Below, piece after piece: positions 16,953 through 26,194 of a stretch of DNA of 64,000 bases. Source of the stretch: Streptomyces hygroscopicus subsp. hygroscopicus (GTDB taxonomy: Bacteria; Actinomycetota; Actinomycetes; Streptomycetales; Streptomycetaceae); NCBI RefSeq assembly GCF_030269125.1, contig NZ_BSSM01000008.1:1-64000 (forward strand), read 5' to 3'. Under the pieces are notes generated by a model that made no database searches, was not told where the DNA came from, and saw only the letters and a list, made by a program, of their open reading frames with translations. The position numbers and the translations under genes are program-made. Positions within the stretch are counted from its first letter, which is position 1, and each line of letters starts with the position of its first letter.

Positions 16953-19900
16953 GTGATCTCGCGCGTGACGAAGGTCCTGGCCGAGAGCGGGGTGGAGCTC
17001 TCTCTGGAGGAACTCCTCGACGCCATGTGGCTCGCCGGGAAGCTGCCTCGGGACTCCGGGCCCCTGGTGCGCTCCCTCGGCGTGGCCGCTGCGAGCTCGG
17101 AGCGGCACGGCGAGCCCCACCACGACGGGTTGACGGTGGCGGCGCCGGAGACCGCGGAGCCTGCACCAGAGCCGACCGCTGCGGAGTCCACGAAGAAGCG
17201 GTCCGCGCGCCCGCTTCTGGCCTCGACGCAGCCCAGTCCCGACGAAGACGCGCCAGCGCTCGCGGGCCTGTCACCGGCGTTCGCAGTCCGCACCCCGGAC
17301 AGCAGCACCCTCGGCGCCGGGCAGCTCCGGCTCGGCAAGTCCCTCCGGCCGCTGCGGCAGCGCTTCCCCGACCGGCGCCAGCAGGAACTCGACGTCACAC
17401 GAACCGTCGCTGCCATCGCCGAGACGGGCGTGCCCGAGACCGTCGCCCGTGCGGTGCGCACCCGCTGGCTGTCCCTGGCCCTCGTGGTTGACGACGGCGT
17501 CTCCATGGTCCTCTGGCAGCGGCTCGCCGCCGACGTCCGGGTACTGATGGAACGTGCCGGCGCCTTCCGAGACGTGCGTGTGTACGGACTCGACACGCGC
17601 AGCGACACTCCGTCTCTGCGGACCACCCCCTACCGCCACCGCGGCCGGCTCTTATCGCCGAGGGTCCTGTGCGACCTAACCGGCAACACCCTCGTCCTGG
17701 TCGTCAGCGACGGTGTGGGCGAAGCCTGGCGGGACGGCGGGATGCGCCGGGTGACGGACCGCTGGGGACGTTGCGGTCCCATCGCGATCGTCCAGGCACT
17801 GCCGTCCCGGCTCTGGGCGAGCACCGGCATCGGCGCACGGCGCTGGCAGGTCACCACCCATCGCCGCGGCGGCCCCACCCGCGCCTGGCACGTCGCCGAC
17901 CCTGACCTGCCGCCGGACCTGGTCCGCTTCGACTCCGTACCCGTCCCGGTCCTCGCGCCGACCCCTGCGGCCGTCGCCGACTGGGCGTCGCTCGTCGCCT
18001 CACCCGGCGGCACAGCGCTCCTCCCGCTGTGGGACGCCGGCCGTCCCGGCTCCAGCCGGACCGTAGCCGACGCCCGGGACGGCGACGCCGCCGAAGCGGT
18101 ACTCCGCTTCAGGGAGGCCGCGTCTGCCGAGGCGTATCGGCTCGCGGCCCACGTGGCGGCCGTCGCCCCCGTCACGCCGCCCGTGATGCGCCTGGTACAG
18201 GCCGCCCTCGGGCCGCCGACAGACATCGGACACCTCATGGAGGTGTTCCTAGGGGGCTTGATGCACGAGCTCGACGCCGACGGTGCGGACCGGCTGCCGC
18301 ACCACCGACGGTACGACTTCACAGACGGCGCCCGGCGCGTTCTCCTCAGCGCCGTCTCCCCGAGGGAATTGCTGCGCACCGCCGAGGCTGTGACGCAGCG
18401 CATTGAGGCCGCCGTCGGCCGCGCCCCGGTCTTCCCGGCGTGGGTCGGGCACCCGGACGGCGCGGCCGTCATCGACGACACCGGGCGCTCCTTCGGCTGG
18501 CTACGGGAGCAGGCGCTAACGCGGCTCGGCATCCCGTCCGCCGACGCAAGGCCGGTGGCGCCCATGCCGAAAACCCCTGTCCCCGTGGGCGAGACCGGGG
18601 ATTCCACCGAGCCCCGGGACTCCGCAGCCGCCGGGACTGATGAGGCGTACGACGACGCGCCGGGTGAGACCCTGCCAGCCGGCTGGGTGGAGCTCCTGCC
18701 GGAGGACCCGGTACGGCTCGGTCGATTCCGTCTCCGTGCACGCAGTGCCCACGGTTGGCCTCACCTGACGATGTACCTGGCCGAGGACGATGACGGCACC
18801 GTCGCCACGGTCCGGGCGCCGGTCATGCTGCATACCCGCGACCCGGGAACCGCGCGGGACCTCGTCCGGACGGAAGCCGAGTGCCTGACGCGGATGCAGG
18901 GCACGCATGCCCCCGCACTCCTCGGTGTGGCGGTGCCCACCACAGGGGAGCTGCCATGGGTCGCGGCGAGCTGCGTCCACCGCAGCGCAGACGCCCCGTC
19001 CTCACCGCCCGCACCGAACCTGCGCGCCGTCCTCGACGAACACGGGGGAACGGTCCCGGAGGAGCTTTTCTTGCGGATCGGGCTGGGCCTGACGGAGGCC
19101 GTTGCCTTCGCCCACTCTCGGGGGCTCGTGCACGGCTCGCTCTCACCCCTGGCCGTTCTCGTGACCGACCGCGACGTCCGGCTGGTCAGCTGGGCGACCG
19201 CGACGATCGACGGAGTCGACAGTGCTCACCGCGACGTGCTGCCCCTCAGCGACACCTACCTAGAGGCGGACGACGACGAGCGCTCGCTCACGCCGCAGAG
19301 CGATGTGTACGCCGTCGGTGCACTGCTGCTGGCCTTCCTCTCGGGACGGTGGAGCGACCCCAGGGCCGACAACTCGGGACATGGTCCCTTGACCAACCCC
19401 GGGATCATCCCGGTGCTCCTGCGGACTCTTTGGCGTTGCTTGGAGCATGACCCCGTCCGCAGACCCTCCGCCGCCGCCCTGGCCGAGGCGTTCGCCCTTG
19501 CGTCCGGAGGCCCGACGGCCGACCGAGCGTCGGAGGAGGTCGTCGCTGAGGACGTCCGGCGGGTTCGGGATCTGGCGGGGCGGGACATCGGCACCTACGG
19601 GCTGGAATTCGCCCGTCTTCTCCTGACGTTCTCGAACCAACTGGCCTCCGTGGGGCAGCGGGAGGAGTCGCTCGCTGCGGCCCTGGAGAGCGTGGAGGTG
19701 TACCGAGAGCTGCTGTCGGTAGGGGGTAACTCCGCCTCCGTCCCCTTCTCGTCTGGTCTCGCCGAGGCCCTCAGTAATCTTTCCGTGCGACTGGGCGAAG
19801 CCAGCCGGGCGGGGGAGAGTCTCGACGCGGTCTCCGAAGCGGAGACGCTGTACCGGGAGCTGAGTCACCGGGACTTCGGCGTCTTCGGCGCGGGCCACGC

Positions 19901-20375
19901 CATGACCCTGAACAACCAGTCCAACCGCTTGGCGGAGGCAGGTCGGTACCGTGAGGCACTCCAGGCTATTGAGGAGGCTGTTCTCATCGGGCGTCGAAGG
20001 GCCGAGCTGGGTGAGCCGGCGGTTGGGGGCGATCTGGCGAGGAGTCTCACGAACCTGGGCAGCCGCCTGGGCGACCTGGGACGGCAGGGCGAGGCTCGGA
20101 CGGCCGTCGCCGAGGCTACCCAGATCTACGGCGCCCTGCCTCCGGAGGAGGCGCGGCGCGTCTGGACGGACCACGCCATGAGCCTGATCAATTTCGCCGT
20201 CCTGCTCGGCGACGAGGGACGTCACGACGACGCCCTGAGTGTGGTTGACGCGAGCTTCGCCGTGCTGGACCAGTACGGAGACGAACGGTCGCGGGCTGTG
20301 TTCGAGATTCAGGAGTGGTCCCGGCGCATCAGGAGCTGGCTGGAGGGCCCCGCCGCGCGGGCATCCGGTCAGTAG
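16953..20375 (+). CDS. SAV_2336-type vWA-like, pseudokinase and TPR protein
   Basis: The 1140-residue protein starts at GTG 16953, four bases after the MoxR stop. Its N-terminus (VTKVLAESGVELSLEELLDAMWLA) and the domain at about 160-370, with VVDDGVSMVLWQR and LVLVVSDGVG, match the SAV_2336 family, a vWA-like fold in which DDGVSM replaces the DxSxS motif. From about 590 to 860 is a kinase-like domain with HGSLSPLAVLV where HRDxKPxN is expected, and no DFG, so it is probably a pseudokinase. The last 200 residues form TPR-like helical pairs (LNNQSNRLAEAGRYREAL, LINFAVLLGDEGRHDDAL). I infer a sensor-scaffold that binds the ATPase and the protease of the same operon. The nearest clear hairpin downstream is at 20651-20690. 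Confidence 0.8.
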   Translation: MISRVTKVLAESGVELSLEELLDAMWLAGKLPRDSGPLVRSLGVAAASSERHGEPHHDGLTVAAPETAEPAPEPTAAESTKKRSARPLLASTQPSPDEDAPALAGLSPAFAVRTPDSSTLGAGQLRLGKSLRPLRQRFPDRRQQELDVTRTVAAIAETGVPETVARAVRTRWLSLALVVDDGVSMVLWQRLAADVRVLMERAGAFRDVRVYGLDTRSDTPSLRTTPYRHRGRLLSPRVLCDLTGNTLVLVVSDGVGEAWRDGGMRRVTDRWGRCGPIAIVQALPSRLWASTGIGARRWQVTTHRRGGPTRAWHVADPDLPPDLVRFDSVPVPVLAPTPAAVADWASLVASPGGTALLPLWDAGRPGSSRTVADARDGDAAEAVLRFREAASAEAYRLAAHVAAVAPVTPPVMRLVQAALGPPTDIGHLMEVFLGGLMHELDADGADRLPHHRRYDFTDGARRVLLSAVSPRELLRTAEAVTQRIEAAVGRAPVFPAWVGHPDGAAVIDDTGRSFGWLREQALTRLGIPSADARPVAPMPKTPVPVGETGDSTEPRDSAAAGTDEAYDDAPGETLPAGWVELLPEDPVRLGRFRLRARSAHGWPHLTMYLAEDDDGTVATVRAPVMLHTRDPGTARDLVRTEAECLTRMQGTHAPALLGVAVPTTGELPWVAASCVHRSADAPSSPPAPNLRAVLDEHGGTVPEELFLRIGLGLTEAVAFAHSRGLVHGSLSPLAVLVTDRDVRLVSWATATIDGVDSAHRDVLPLSDTYLEADDDERSLTPQSDVYAVGALLLAFLSGRWSDPRADNSGHGPLTNPGIIPVLLRTLWRCLEHDPVRRPSAAALAEAFALASGGPTADRASEEVVAEDVRRVRDLAGRDIGTYGLEFARLLLTFSNQLASVGQREESLAAALESVEVYRELLSVGGNSASVPFSSGLAEALSNLSVRLGEASRAGESLDAVSEAETLYRELSHRDFGVFGAGHAMTLNNQSNRLAEAGRYREALQAIEEAVLIGRRRAELGEPAVGGDLARSLTNLGSRLGDLGRQGEARTAVAEATQIYGALPPEEARRVWTDHAMSLINFAVLLGDEGRHDDALSVVDASFAVLDQYGDERSRAVFEIQEWSRRIRSWLEGPAARASGQ

Positions 20376-20956
20376 TCGGCAGCCCGGCGAAGAAGTTGGT
20401 GACCAGGTGTGTGCTCGATGCGCCGCGGTCCGATGCCTGCACCGCCCCGGGTTGGCGCTCATCTAGCACCTGGCGCAGCGAATCGGCACCCGGCTAGTCA
20501 GCATCACTGCGCCCCGGTCAGCCCGGGCCCATGGCTCCCGAAAAGGCATCGAGAGCTCGCATCCTTAGTTGCCCCGGCGTGGGCTGAGGGCTGACTGGTT
20601 CTGGGGACACAAGACAAGAACGGCGGGGCCGCGCGTAGCGCGCTGGCTGCACGACGAGGCCCCGCCGCAGCAAGCCGGCGGGGCGTCGTCGTATCAGGTC
20701 CCCGTCTACGCAGGACCCCCCGCCGGAGCATCATTCCTTTCGAACGTCCATTCCGAAAAAGGGGTGTGCCTCAACCCATGTAGCCCCGGCGATTGCGGCG
20801 CTGCCCATCGGTCGTGGGGCCCATGCCGCTCTGGGTACTTGGTCTGCAGATCGGACCGTTCTGCTCCGACGCTGCGCCTGCACCCCCGGGGCGCGACAGA
20901 ACGGCAGCGACGCCGCAGTTCCCGGTTTCCGACTGCCAGACAGGCACGAGGGTTAG
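20376..20956. other. Intergenic stretch between convergent operons
   Basis: About 580 bases hold no supported gene. The only clear element is the long GC hairpin at 20651-20690. Confidence 0.5.
20651..20690. terminator. Hairpin between convergent operons
   Basis: ACGACGAGGCCCCGCCG pairs with CGGCGGGGCGTCGT across a short loop, with a single mismatch. It lies between the end of the conflict operon (20375) and the end of jetD (20957). A bidirectional terminator is likely, although no U-tract follows, as is common in actinobacteria. Confidence 0.6.
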
Positions 20957-22153
20957 TCACCGCGGCCCTTGGCGAAGGTCGTTGAGGGCGACTTCGAGCA
21001 GGTGATAGCGCACGCGTTCTTGTTCGAGTCGCACGTTGGGGCCGAACTCACCGTTCGCGAGGCTGGCGTAGACGTCGGCTTCGTCCGGGGTGAGCGTGCC
21101 GAGAGGCTGGTGGGTGGGGGCGTCCTCCTTCACCCATTGGCCGCGGTGCTCCAGGAGAGTGCTCCGGTCCATCAGGATGGACTGCGTGTGCGGGAAGGCC
21201 CGATGCAGCCGGTCGAGGATGGTGAAACCGTGAGTGTCCAGGTCGCCCCAGTACACAAGGCGTACATCGTGCAGCCAGGTCAGGGCGGACAGTTGGGTGA
21301 CGGCGTAGCCGCCGCCGTGGATCACGATGCTGTGGGGCTGGTCGGGGAAAGCGAGGTAGGTGGTTTCGTTCTCGATGACGAACACGGTCGTGATGCCGGG
21401 CGGCGGCGCGGTGAACTCATCCGCGCGGAGCGTGAGTTCGCTGAAGCCCCCCAGCGACTCGCCGCCGAGCAGCCGAAATCGCAGGTAGGCGGGCTTGCGC
21501 AGGAAACGGAAGCGGGCGGCGAAGTCAGTGCGCGCGGCCTCAGCGTCGATGCGGTCGTCGGGAAGGCACTGTTCGAGCAGGGTGGTCAGGATAGCGCGGT
21601 GGCGTTCGATGAACTTGGTGTCCACCCCAGGTACGTCGAGCTGGCGTAGGTAGACGGCTGGGCCACGGTAGTCGGTGATCCAGCGGATCGTGCCCTCCAG
21701 GCGGTGCCAGTCGGCCTCCCGCTGGAGGACCTGCATGGGGTGGGCAACCATCCAGTCGATGAGAGCGGGCAGCCTTTCCTGGGTGGAGGCCAGCAGGGCT
21801 TGGTAGCGGGCGACCGTGGGGGTGACGCCGAGTATGCGCCAGAGGTCGTCGCGGTCGTCGACCCAGACGCGGTCGGGGATGTAGTTCACGCCGGCCAGGC
21901 GTCCGCCGAGCCGGCGGTATTCGATGCGCAGGTGCCGGTGTGCGCTGGGCGCCCACGATTCGGTCCAGGCGAGGACGTCGTCGTAGTGGCGGGTGATGTC
22001 GCCGGCTTTGGGGCCGCGTAGGGGGATCTCGACGGGTTCCCAGGGTGCCCCGTCGGCGATTTGGGTGAGGTAGGTACCCGTGTTCCAGCGTTTGCGGAGG
22101 CGTTCGAGGACGGCCTGCGGCGTAGTCCAGTTGGAGCTTTGATGCGTCGTCAT
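20957..22153 (-). CDS. jetD: Wadjet JetD, toprim-type nuclease subunit
   Basis: ATG 22153 lies one base after the jetC stop. The 398-residue protein (DUF3322/DUF2220 type) has an N-terminal helical region (TTPQAVLERLRKRWNTGTYL). Its C-terminal toprim-like domain shows FVIENETTYLAF with the catalytic glutamate and VYWGDLDTHGF (W302, then the D-L-D pair), which binds metal as in topoisomerase VI/Spo11 toprim folds. In characterised Wadjet systems JetD cuts circular plasmid DNA after the JetABC SMC complex has extruded it. Both toprim motifs are intact, so the nuclease should be active. It is last in the jetABCD operon. Confidence 0.92.
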   Translation of the reverse strand: MTTHQSSNWTTPQAVLERLRKRWNTGTYLTQIADGAPWEPVEIPLRGPKAGDITRHYDDVLAWTESWAPSAHRHLRIEYRRLGGRLAGVNYIPDRVWVDDRDDLWRILGVTPTVARYQALLASTQERLPALIDWMVAHPMQVLQREADWHRLEGTIRWITDYRGPAVYLRQLDVPGVDTKFIERHRAILTTLLEQCLPDDRIDAEAARTDFAARFRFLRKPAYLRFRLLGGESLGGFSELTLRADEFTAPPPGITTVFVIENETTYLAFPDQPHSIVIHGGGYAVTQLSALTWLHDVRLVYWGDLDTHGFTILDRLHRAFPHTQSILMDRSTLLEHRGQWVKEDAPTHQPLGTLTPDEADVYASLANGEFGPNVRLEQERVRYHLLEVALNDLRQGPR

Positions 22154-22154
22154 C

Positions 22155-25100
22155 TCAGTCTCCCTGCCCGGCGGCGGGCTGCAGGCCGGCCAGGGTGTGG
22201 GCGAGGCGTTCATGGCGGTACTGGGCGATGGTCAGGGTGCGTAGGCGGGAGTGGTGTCCGCTGGGGTTGTCGACGAAGCCGACTGCGGACACGTAGGGCT
22301 CGATGACGTGGATCTTCTGCAGTGGGGTGACGATGAGGAGTTGCAGGCCCAGGCGTTTGAAGAGGTCCAGGGCGAAGCGGGCGGATTCCTCCGAGCCGCG
22401 TCCGAAGGCTTCATCGATGACCACGAAGCGGAAGGTACGGCTCCTGCTGTGGGTGGTGTCGAGCTTGAACTGGTAGGCGAGAGAGGCGGCCAGGATGGTG
22501 TACGCGAGCTTCTCCTTCTGTCCGCCGGACTTGCCGCCGGAGTCGGAGTACACCTCGTACTCGGAGTCGTCCTCGCGGCGTCGTTCGCTAGCGCTGAAGA
22601 CGAACCAGTACCGCACGTCGGTGACGCGCTTGGTCCAGCCGCGGTCGCTGTCCGCGTGGCCTTCGCGGCCCTTGAAGCGTTCGATTAGGTGCTGGACCTG
22701 GTGGAACTTCTCCTCGGAGTACAGGTCGGAGTCGTCGCCGGATAGGACGTCGTCGGTACAGGCGCGCAGTTCCGCGGTGAACTCGCGGATCTCGGTGTTG
22801 GGCGTCTGCTCGGGCTTGAGCATGATGTAGCGGCCCGGGTTGTAGTCAATGCCGGCCAGCGACTCGTTGATGGTGTTGATGCGGTCGCCGATCTCGTCGG
22901 CCCAGATGTTCAACTGCGCTTGGAATCCGGCGATTTCGCGGATCACGTTGGTCTTCAAGTAGGTGCGGAACTGGTCCTGGAAGCGCGGCAGGTCGTCGGC
23001 GACGAGCTGCTGGTGCAGGGCACGGTAGCCAGGGGCGGAGGCAACGGAGGCGTCGAGTTCGCTGGTCTCGACCTGATAGGTGGTGCGGAAGGAGCTCATC
23101 TGGGCGGCGATCGTCTGGGCGAGGCGGGTCTGCTCCTTGGCCCAGCGGTGCTTGTGCGCCGTCATCTCCTCACGCAGCCGGGTTTCGGTTTGCACGCACT
23201 CCTGCGCGGTCCTGCACGCCAGACGGGCGGTGGTCAAGCGATGTTCGAGGGCCGGAAAGTGCGCCTGTGCAGCGCCGGCGGCCGGTTCGTCGAGTACCGC
23301 GCGGGCCTCGTCGCGGGCGCGTTCAGCGGCGTCGCGCTCGCCGTCGACCCGTCCCCAGCTCTGGCTGGCCTTCTCGTAGGCGGCTCCCTGTTCGGTGATT
23401 TCGTCGGCGATCTCGGTGAGGCGGCGGGTGAGTTCGTCCAGGTCGTCGGAGGCGGCTTGCAGGCGCTGCTTCTCCGCGGTCAGCTCTGTGATGCGCCGTA
23501 CCGCGGACGGCCAGTCGATCTCGCTGTAGTCCAGCATCGCCGTCAGCCGGTCGAGGACCTTGTCACGGCTGATGGCGTCCTCGTAGGCGGCTCCCAGCCC
23601 GCGTTTCTTCTTCTCCATCTCACGCTGGGCGCCGTGGACCCGTCCCGCCTGATCCAGGAGGGCATCGATCTTCGCCTGGTTCGTCCAGCCGAGCACATAC
23701 GTGCTGCGGTCGTCGATGCGGGTGGTGTCGTTCTTCTCGTGGCGGCCCCGCACCCCCTTGATCAACCCCTGTGCGGTGATGGCTAGTTCGGCGTGCAGAA
23801 AATCCTCCATCGTCGGCACGCAGGCGTGGGAGGCACGGCGTTCGAGCTCGCCGGCCAGCCACGGGGCGAACGGCGAGTCCTCGCGCACTTCGAGCTTGGT
23901 GAACAGCGCCGTGGACGCACCGGTGGGCAGGCGCCGCGGCGGGAGCTTGTCCGGGACGCGGAAGTAGACCAGCTTCGTCCCCAGGTGGTGGTCGTTGATC
24001 CAGTCGGAGACGCGAGCGTACTGATCTCCGGGGACCAGGAGGGACACGGCGAAGCCGCGCAGCAGCCGCTCGGCGGCTCCGGCCCACGCCTGTTCCTCGT
24101 CTCGGACCTGAATGAGTTCGCCGGCGAAGGGCAGGGCACTGTCCTCGATGCCGAGTTCGCGGCTCAGGCGGGCGCGTACCTCCAGTTGCTTGCGGGGGAT
24201 GTTGCTGCGGCGCGAGCGCAGACTGATCAGGTCTGCGTTGAGGTCTTCGGCCCGCTGCTTCAGCTGTGCGGCCTCGACTGCGAGCGTCTCCAGGGCCGTG
24301 CGCGTCTCCTGTGTCGTCGCGGCGACGTCGTGCTGGGCCCGGGCGATCTCCTCAAGGCGGTCGGTGAACTGCGCCTGATCGGTGACCGGGGCCAGCTCTG
24401 CCTGCTCCAGCAGGGTTGCGTGCTGGCGGGCGCGCTTCTCCTGAGCGGCGCGCTGCCGCTCCGTCTCCTCGATCTGGCGCTCCAGTTCGCCCAGGCGCCC
24501 GCCGCCCAGGCCCTCACGCTGCATTTCCCACCGGCGTTCCTGGTCCCGCAGCCGCTCCAGCTCGTCCTTCGCGGTCTTCTTCTCGCCCTCCAGGCGGGCG
24601 AGCATCCGCTCCGCCTCGGCGCGCTGGGCTTCGTGCAGCATCGACGTGCGCTGGGCGATGAAGTACCGCAGGGCGGCCTGCTGGGCGTCGGCCTCCTCGA
24701 TGCGTGCGGCCAGGCCCTCGTAGGCGTCGCAGTCCTCAAGCAGCGGGTTGAGAGCCTCGATCTGGGCACGGGCCCGCTGAACGGAGTTGTAGGTGGTAGT
24801 CAGAGCGTCGAAGTGGCTCACGATGTTGTCCGTCATCGCCGCCGCATCGAACGGTTCGAGCATGTGACTGCGCACGAACTCGTCCAGGCTGCCCACCGAC
24901 TTCATCGACACCGTCTGATGGAAGAGCTCCAGCGCCTGTTCGGACTCGATGCCCATCCGGCGCCGGAAATCCTTGCTGTATGGCGGGAACGTCTTGTGGA
25001 CGCGGACATCGCCCGCTTCGAGACGCTTCTTCAGCGCCCGCACCTCGGTGCCGAAGTCGGCGAAGTCCCCGGCGACCGACAGCGTCCGGTCGGCGACGAG

Positions 25101-25571
25101 GAACAGCCGCTCGGGGCTGGTGGCGTTCCCGTCGGCCAGCCAGAACACCTGCCCCAGCGTGACGGTCGCAGCCATCGCCGGGTTCGTGAACACGCCCAAG
25201 ATGACGGAGTAGCTGCCCGGCTTTCGCAGCGCTACTGGCTTGGTCGTCCCGGTGGTCTCGTTGCGTTCGGACTTGTAGTGGCCCAGCACGTAGGAGCGCA
25301 GGCTGCGCTCGCCGCTCTCCGCACCGGCTGCCTTGTTGTAGGCGATCTTGCGGGCGGGCATGAACAGCGTGGTGATCGCATCCACCAGGGTGGACTTGCC
25401 GGAACCGATGTCACCGGTCAGCAGGGCGTTGGCGCCGCCGAGATCGAACGACCACACGTGCTTGTCGAACGTGCCCCAGTTGTAGACCTCCATACGCTCC
25501 AGTCGGAAGCCTGCCGCAGCCAGGTCGGTGGAGGCACTCGTGTCGGCGGGGCCGGGCTGGGCGGGGATCAT
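22155..25571 (-). CDS. jetC: Wadjet JetC, SMC-like ATPase
   Basis: ATG 25571 gives 1138 residues; the longer open frame upstream is non-homologous. The N-terminus carries VYNWGTFDKHVW and Walker A GDIGSGKST (K59). Two long coiled-coil arms flank a hinge region (about 480-640). The C-terminal half contains the ABC signature region SGGKSGGQKEKLAYTILAAS (about 1010-1030) and Walker B FVVIDEAFGRGSEESA, followed by LQLLIVTPLQKIHV. This is the MukB-like motor of Wadjet, which extrudes DNA loops and measures circle size. It starts two bases after the jetB stop and ends next to jetD. All ATPase motifs appear intact. Confidence 0.93.
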   Translation of the reverse strand: MIPAQPGPADTSASTDLAAAGFRLERMEVYNWGTFDKHVWSFDLGGANALLTGDIGSGKSTLVDAITTLFMPARKIAYNKAAGAESGERSLRSYVLGHYKSERNETTGTTKPVALRKPGSYSVILGVFTNPAMAATVTLGQVFWLADGNATSPERLFLVADRTLSVAGDFADFGTEVRALKKRLEAGDVRVHKTFPPYSKDFRRRMGIESEQALELFHQTVSMKSVGSLDEFVRSHMLEPFDAAAMTDNIVSHFDALTTTYNSVQRARAQIEALNPLLEDCDAYEGLAARIEEADAQQAALRYFIAQRTSMLHEAQRAEAERMLARLEGEKKTAKDELERLRDQERRWEMQREGLGGGRLGELERQIEETERQRAAQEKRARQHATLLEQAELAPVTDQAQFTDRLEEIARAQHDVAATTQETRTALETLAVEAAQLKQRAEDLNADLISLRSRRSNIPRKQLEVRARLSRELGIEDSALPFAGELIQVRDEEQAWAGAAERLLRGFAVSLLVPGDQYARVSDWINDHHLGTKLVYFRVPDKLPPRRLPTGASTALFTKLEVREDSPFAPWLAGELERRASHACVPTMEDFLHAELAITAQGLIKGVRGRHEKNDTTRIDDRSTYVLGWTNQAKIDALLDQAGRVHGAQREMEKKKRGLGAAYEDAISRDKVLDRLTAMLDYSEIDWPSAVRRITELTAEKQRLQAASDDLDELTRRLTEIADEITEQGAAYEKASQSWGRVDGERDAAERARDEARAVLDEPAAGAAQAHFPALEHRLTTARLACRTAQECVQTETRLREEMTAHKHRWAKEQTRLAQTIAAQMSSFRTTYQVETSELDASVASAPGYRALHQQLVADDLPRFQDQFRTYLKTNVIREIAGFQAQLNIWADEIGDRINTINESLAGIDYNPGRYIMLKPEQTPNTEIREFTAELRACTDDVLSGDDSDLYSEEKFHQVQHLIERFKGREGHADSDRGWTKRVTDVRYWFVFSASERRREDDSEYEVYSDSGGKSGGQKEKLAYTILAASLAYQFKLDTTHSRSRTFRFVVIDEAFGRGSEESARFALDLFKRLGLQLLIVTPLQKIHVIEPYVSAVGFVDNPSGHHSRLRTLTIAQYRHERLAHTLAGLQPAAGQGD

Positions 25572-25573
25572 TG

Positions 25574-26194
25574 CTACTTCTCCTGGGGGGTGTGGGTGGC
25601 GGCGTACTGGGCCAGGTTCGTGTCGAAGTCGGCGAGCCACTGCCCGTCGACGAAGGCTTTGATGATCCGCTGCACCTCGAACAGCTGCTCCTGCCCGCGA
25701 GCGCGGCGCAGGAACTGTAGGTCCACCACCTTGTTGATGTGGCCGTCGATCTGGTCGACCAGACGTGCCTCGTTGCTGCCGGCCGGGAGAAACATGCGGA
25801 TCATCTCGACGATCTCGTCCCGGGTGATCATCAGGCGGGTGCCGTCGGCGCCCGCGTCGAACTCGGCAAGCCTCTTGCGCAGCAGCACGACCAGCAGACT
25901 GACGGGGTAGGACAGCGAGCGGCGGGGCATCAGCCGCGGCGGCGCCATGCGGGGATCGCGGTCATCGTCCTCGTCGTCGGGTTTCGACTGGAGGAAGGCG
26001 TAGCCCTCCATCTCGTCGATCACCACGCGCAGCCCCATGACGTCGACGTAGTCCTTCACGCCGGCACTGTGGTGCAGCAGCGCGTCCCAGGCCCGCTCGT
26101 GCTGGTCGCGGAAGACCGGGCCCTTGAGTAGCTGGTTGACCGGCAGCGAGAGGGCGTACGGCTGCTGCGGGGTGGGGGTGGCAGGTGTGGTCAT
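25574..26194 (-). CDS. jetB: Wadjet JetB, kleisin-associated (DUF4194) subunit
   Basis: ATG 26194 overlaps the jetA stop by four bases (ATGA) and follows GAAGGAGGGG. The 206-residue protein matches DUF4194/MukE-like JetB: VFRDQHERAWDALLHHSAGVKDYVDVMGLRVVIDEMEGYAFL, a winged-helix start. It continues with SYPVSLLVVLLRKRLAEFDAG, ITRDEIVEMIRMF, and a C-terminal region of about 60 residues (VDLQFLRRARGQEQLFEVQRIIKAFVDGQWL). It links JetA to the JetC heads in the complex. Confidence 0.9.
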   Translation of the reverse strand: MTTPATPTPQQPYALSLPVNQLLKGPVFRDQHERAWDALLHHSAGVKDYVDVMGLRVVIDEMEGYAFLQSKPDDEDDDRDPRMAPPRLMPRRSLSYPVSLLVVLLRKRLAEFDAGADGTRLMITRDEIVEMIRMFLPAGSNEARLVDQIDGHINKVVDLQFLRRARGQEQLFEVQRIIKAFVDGQWLADFDTNLAQYAATHTPQEK

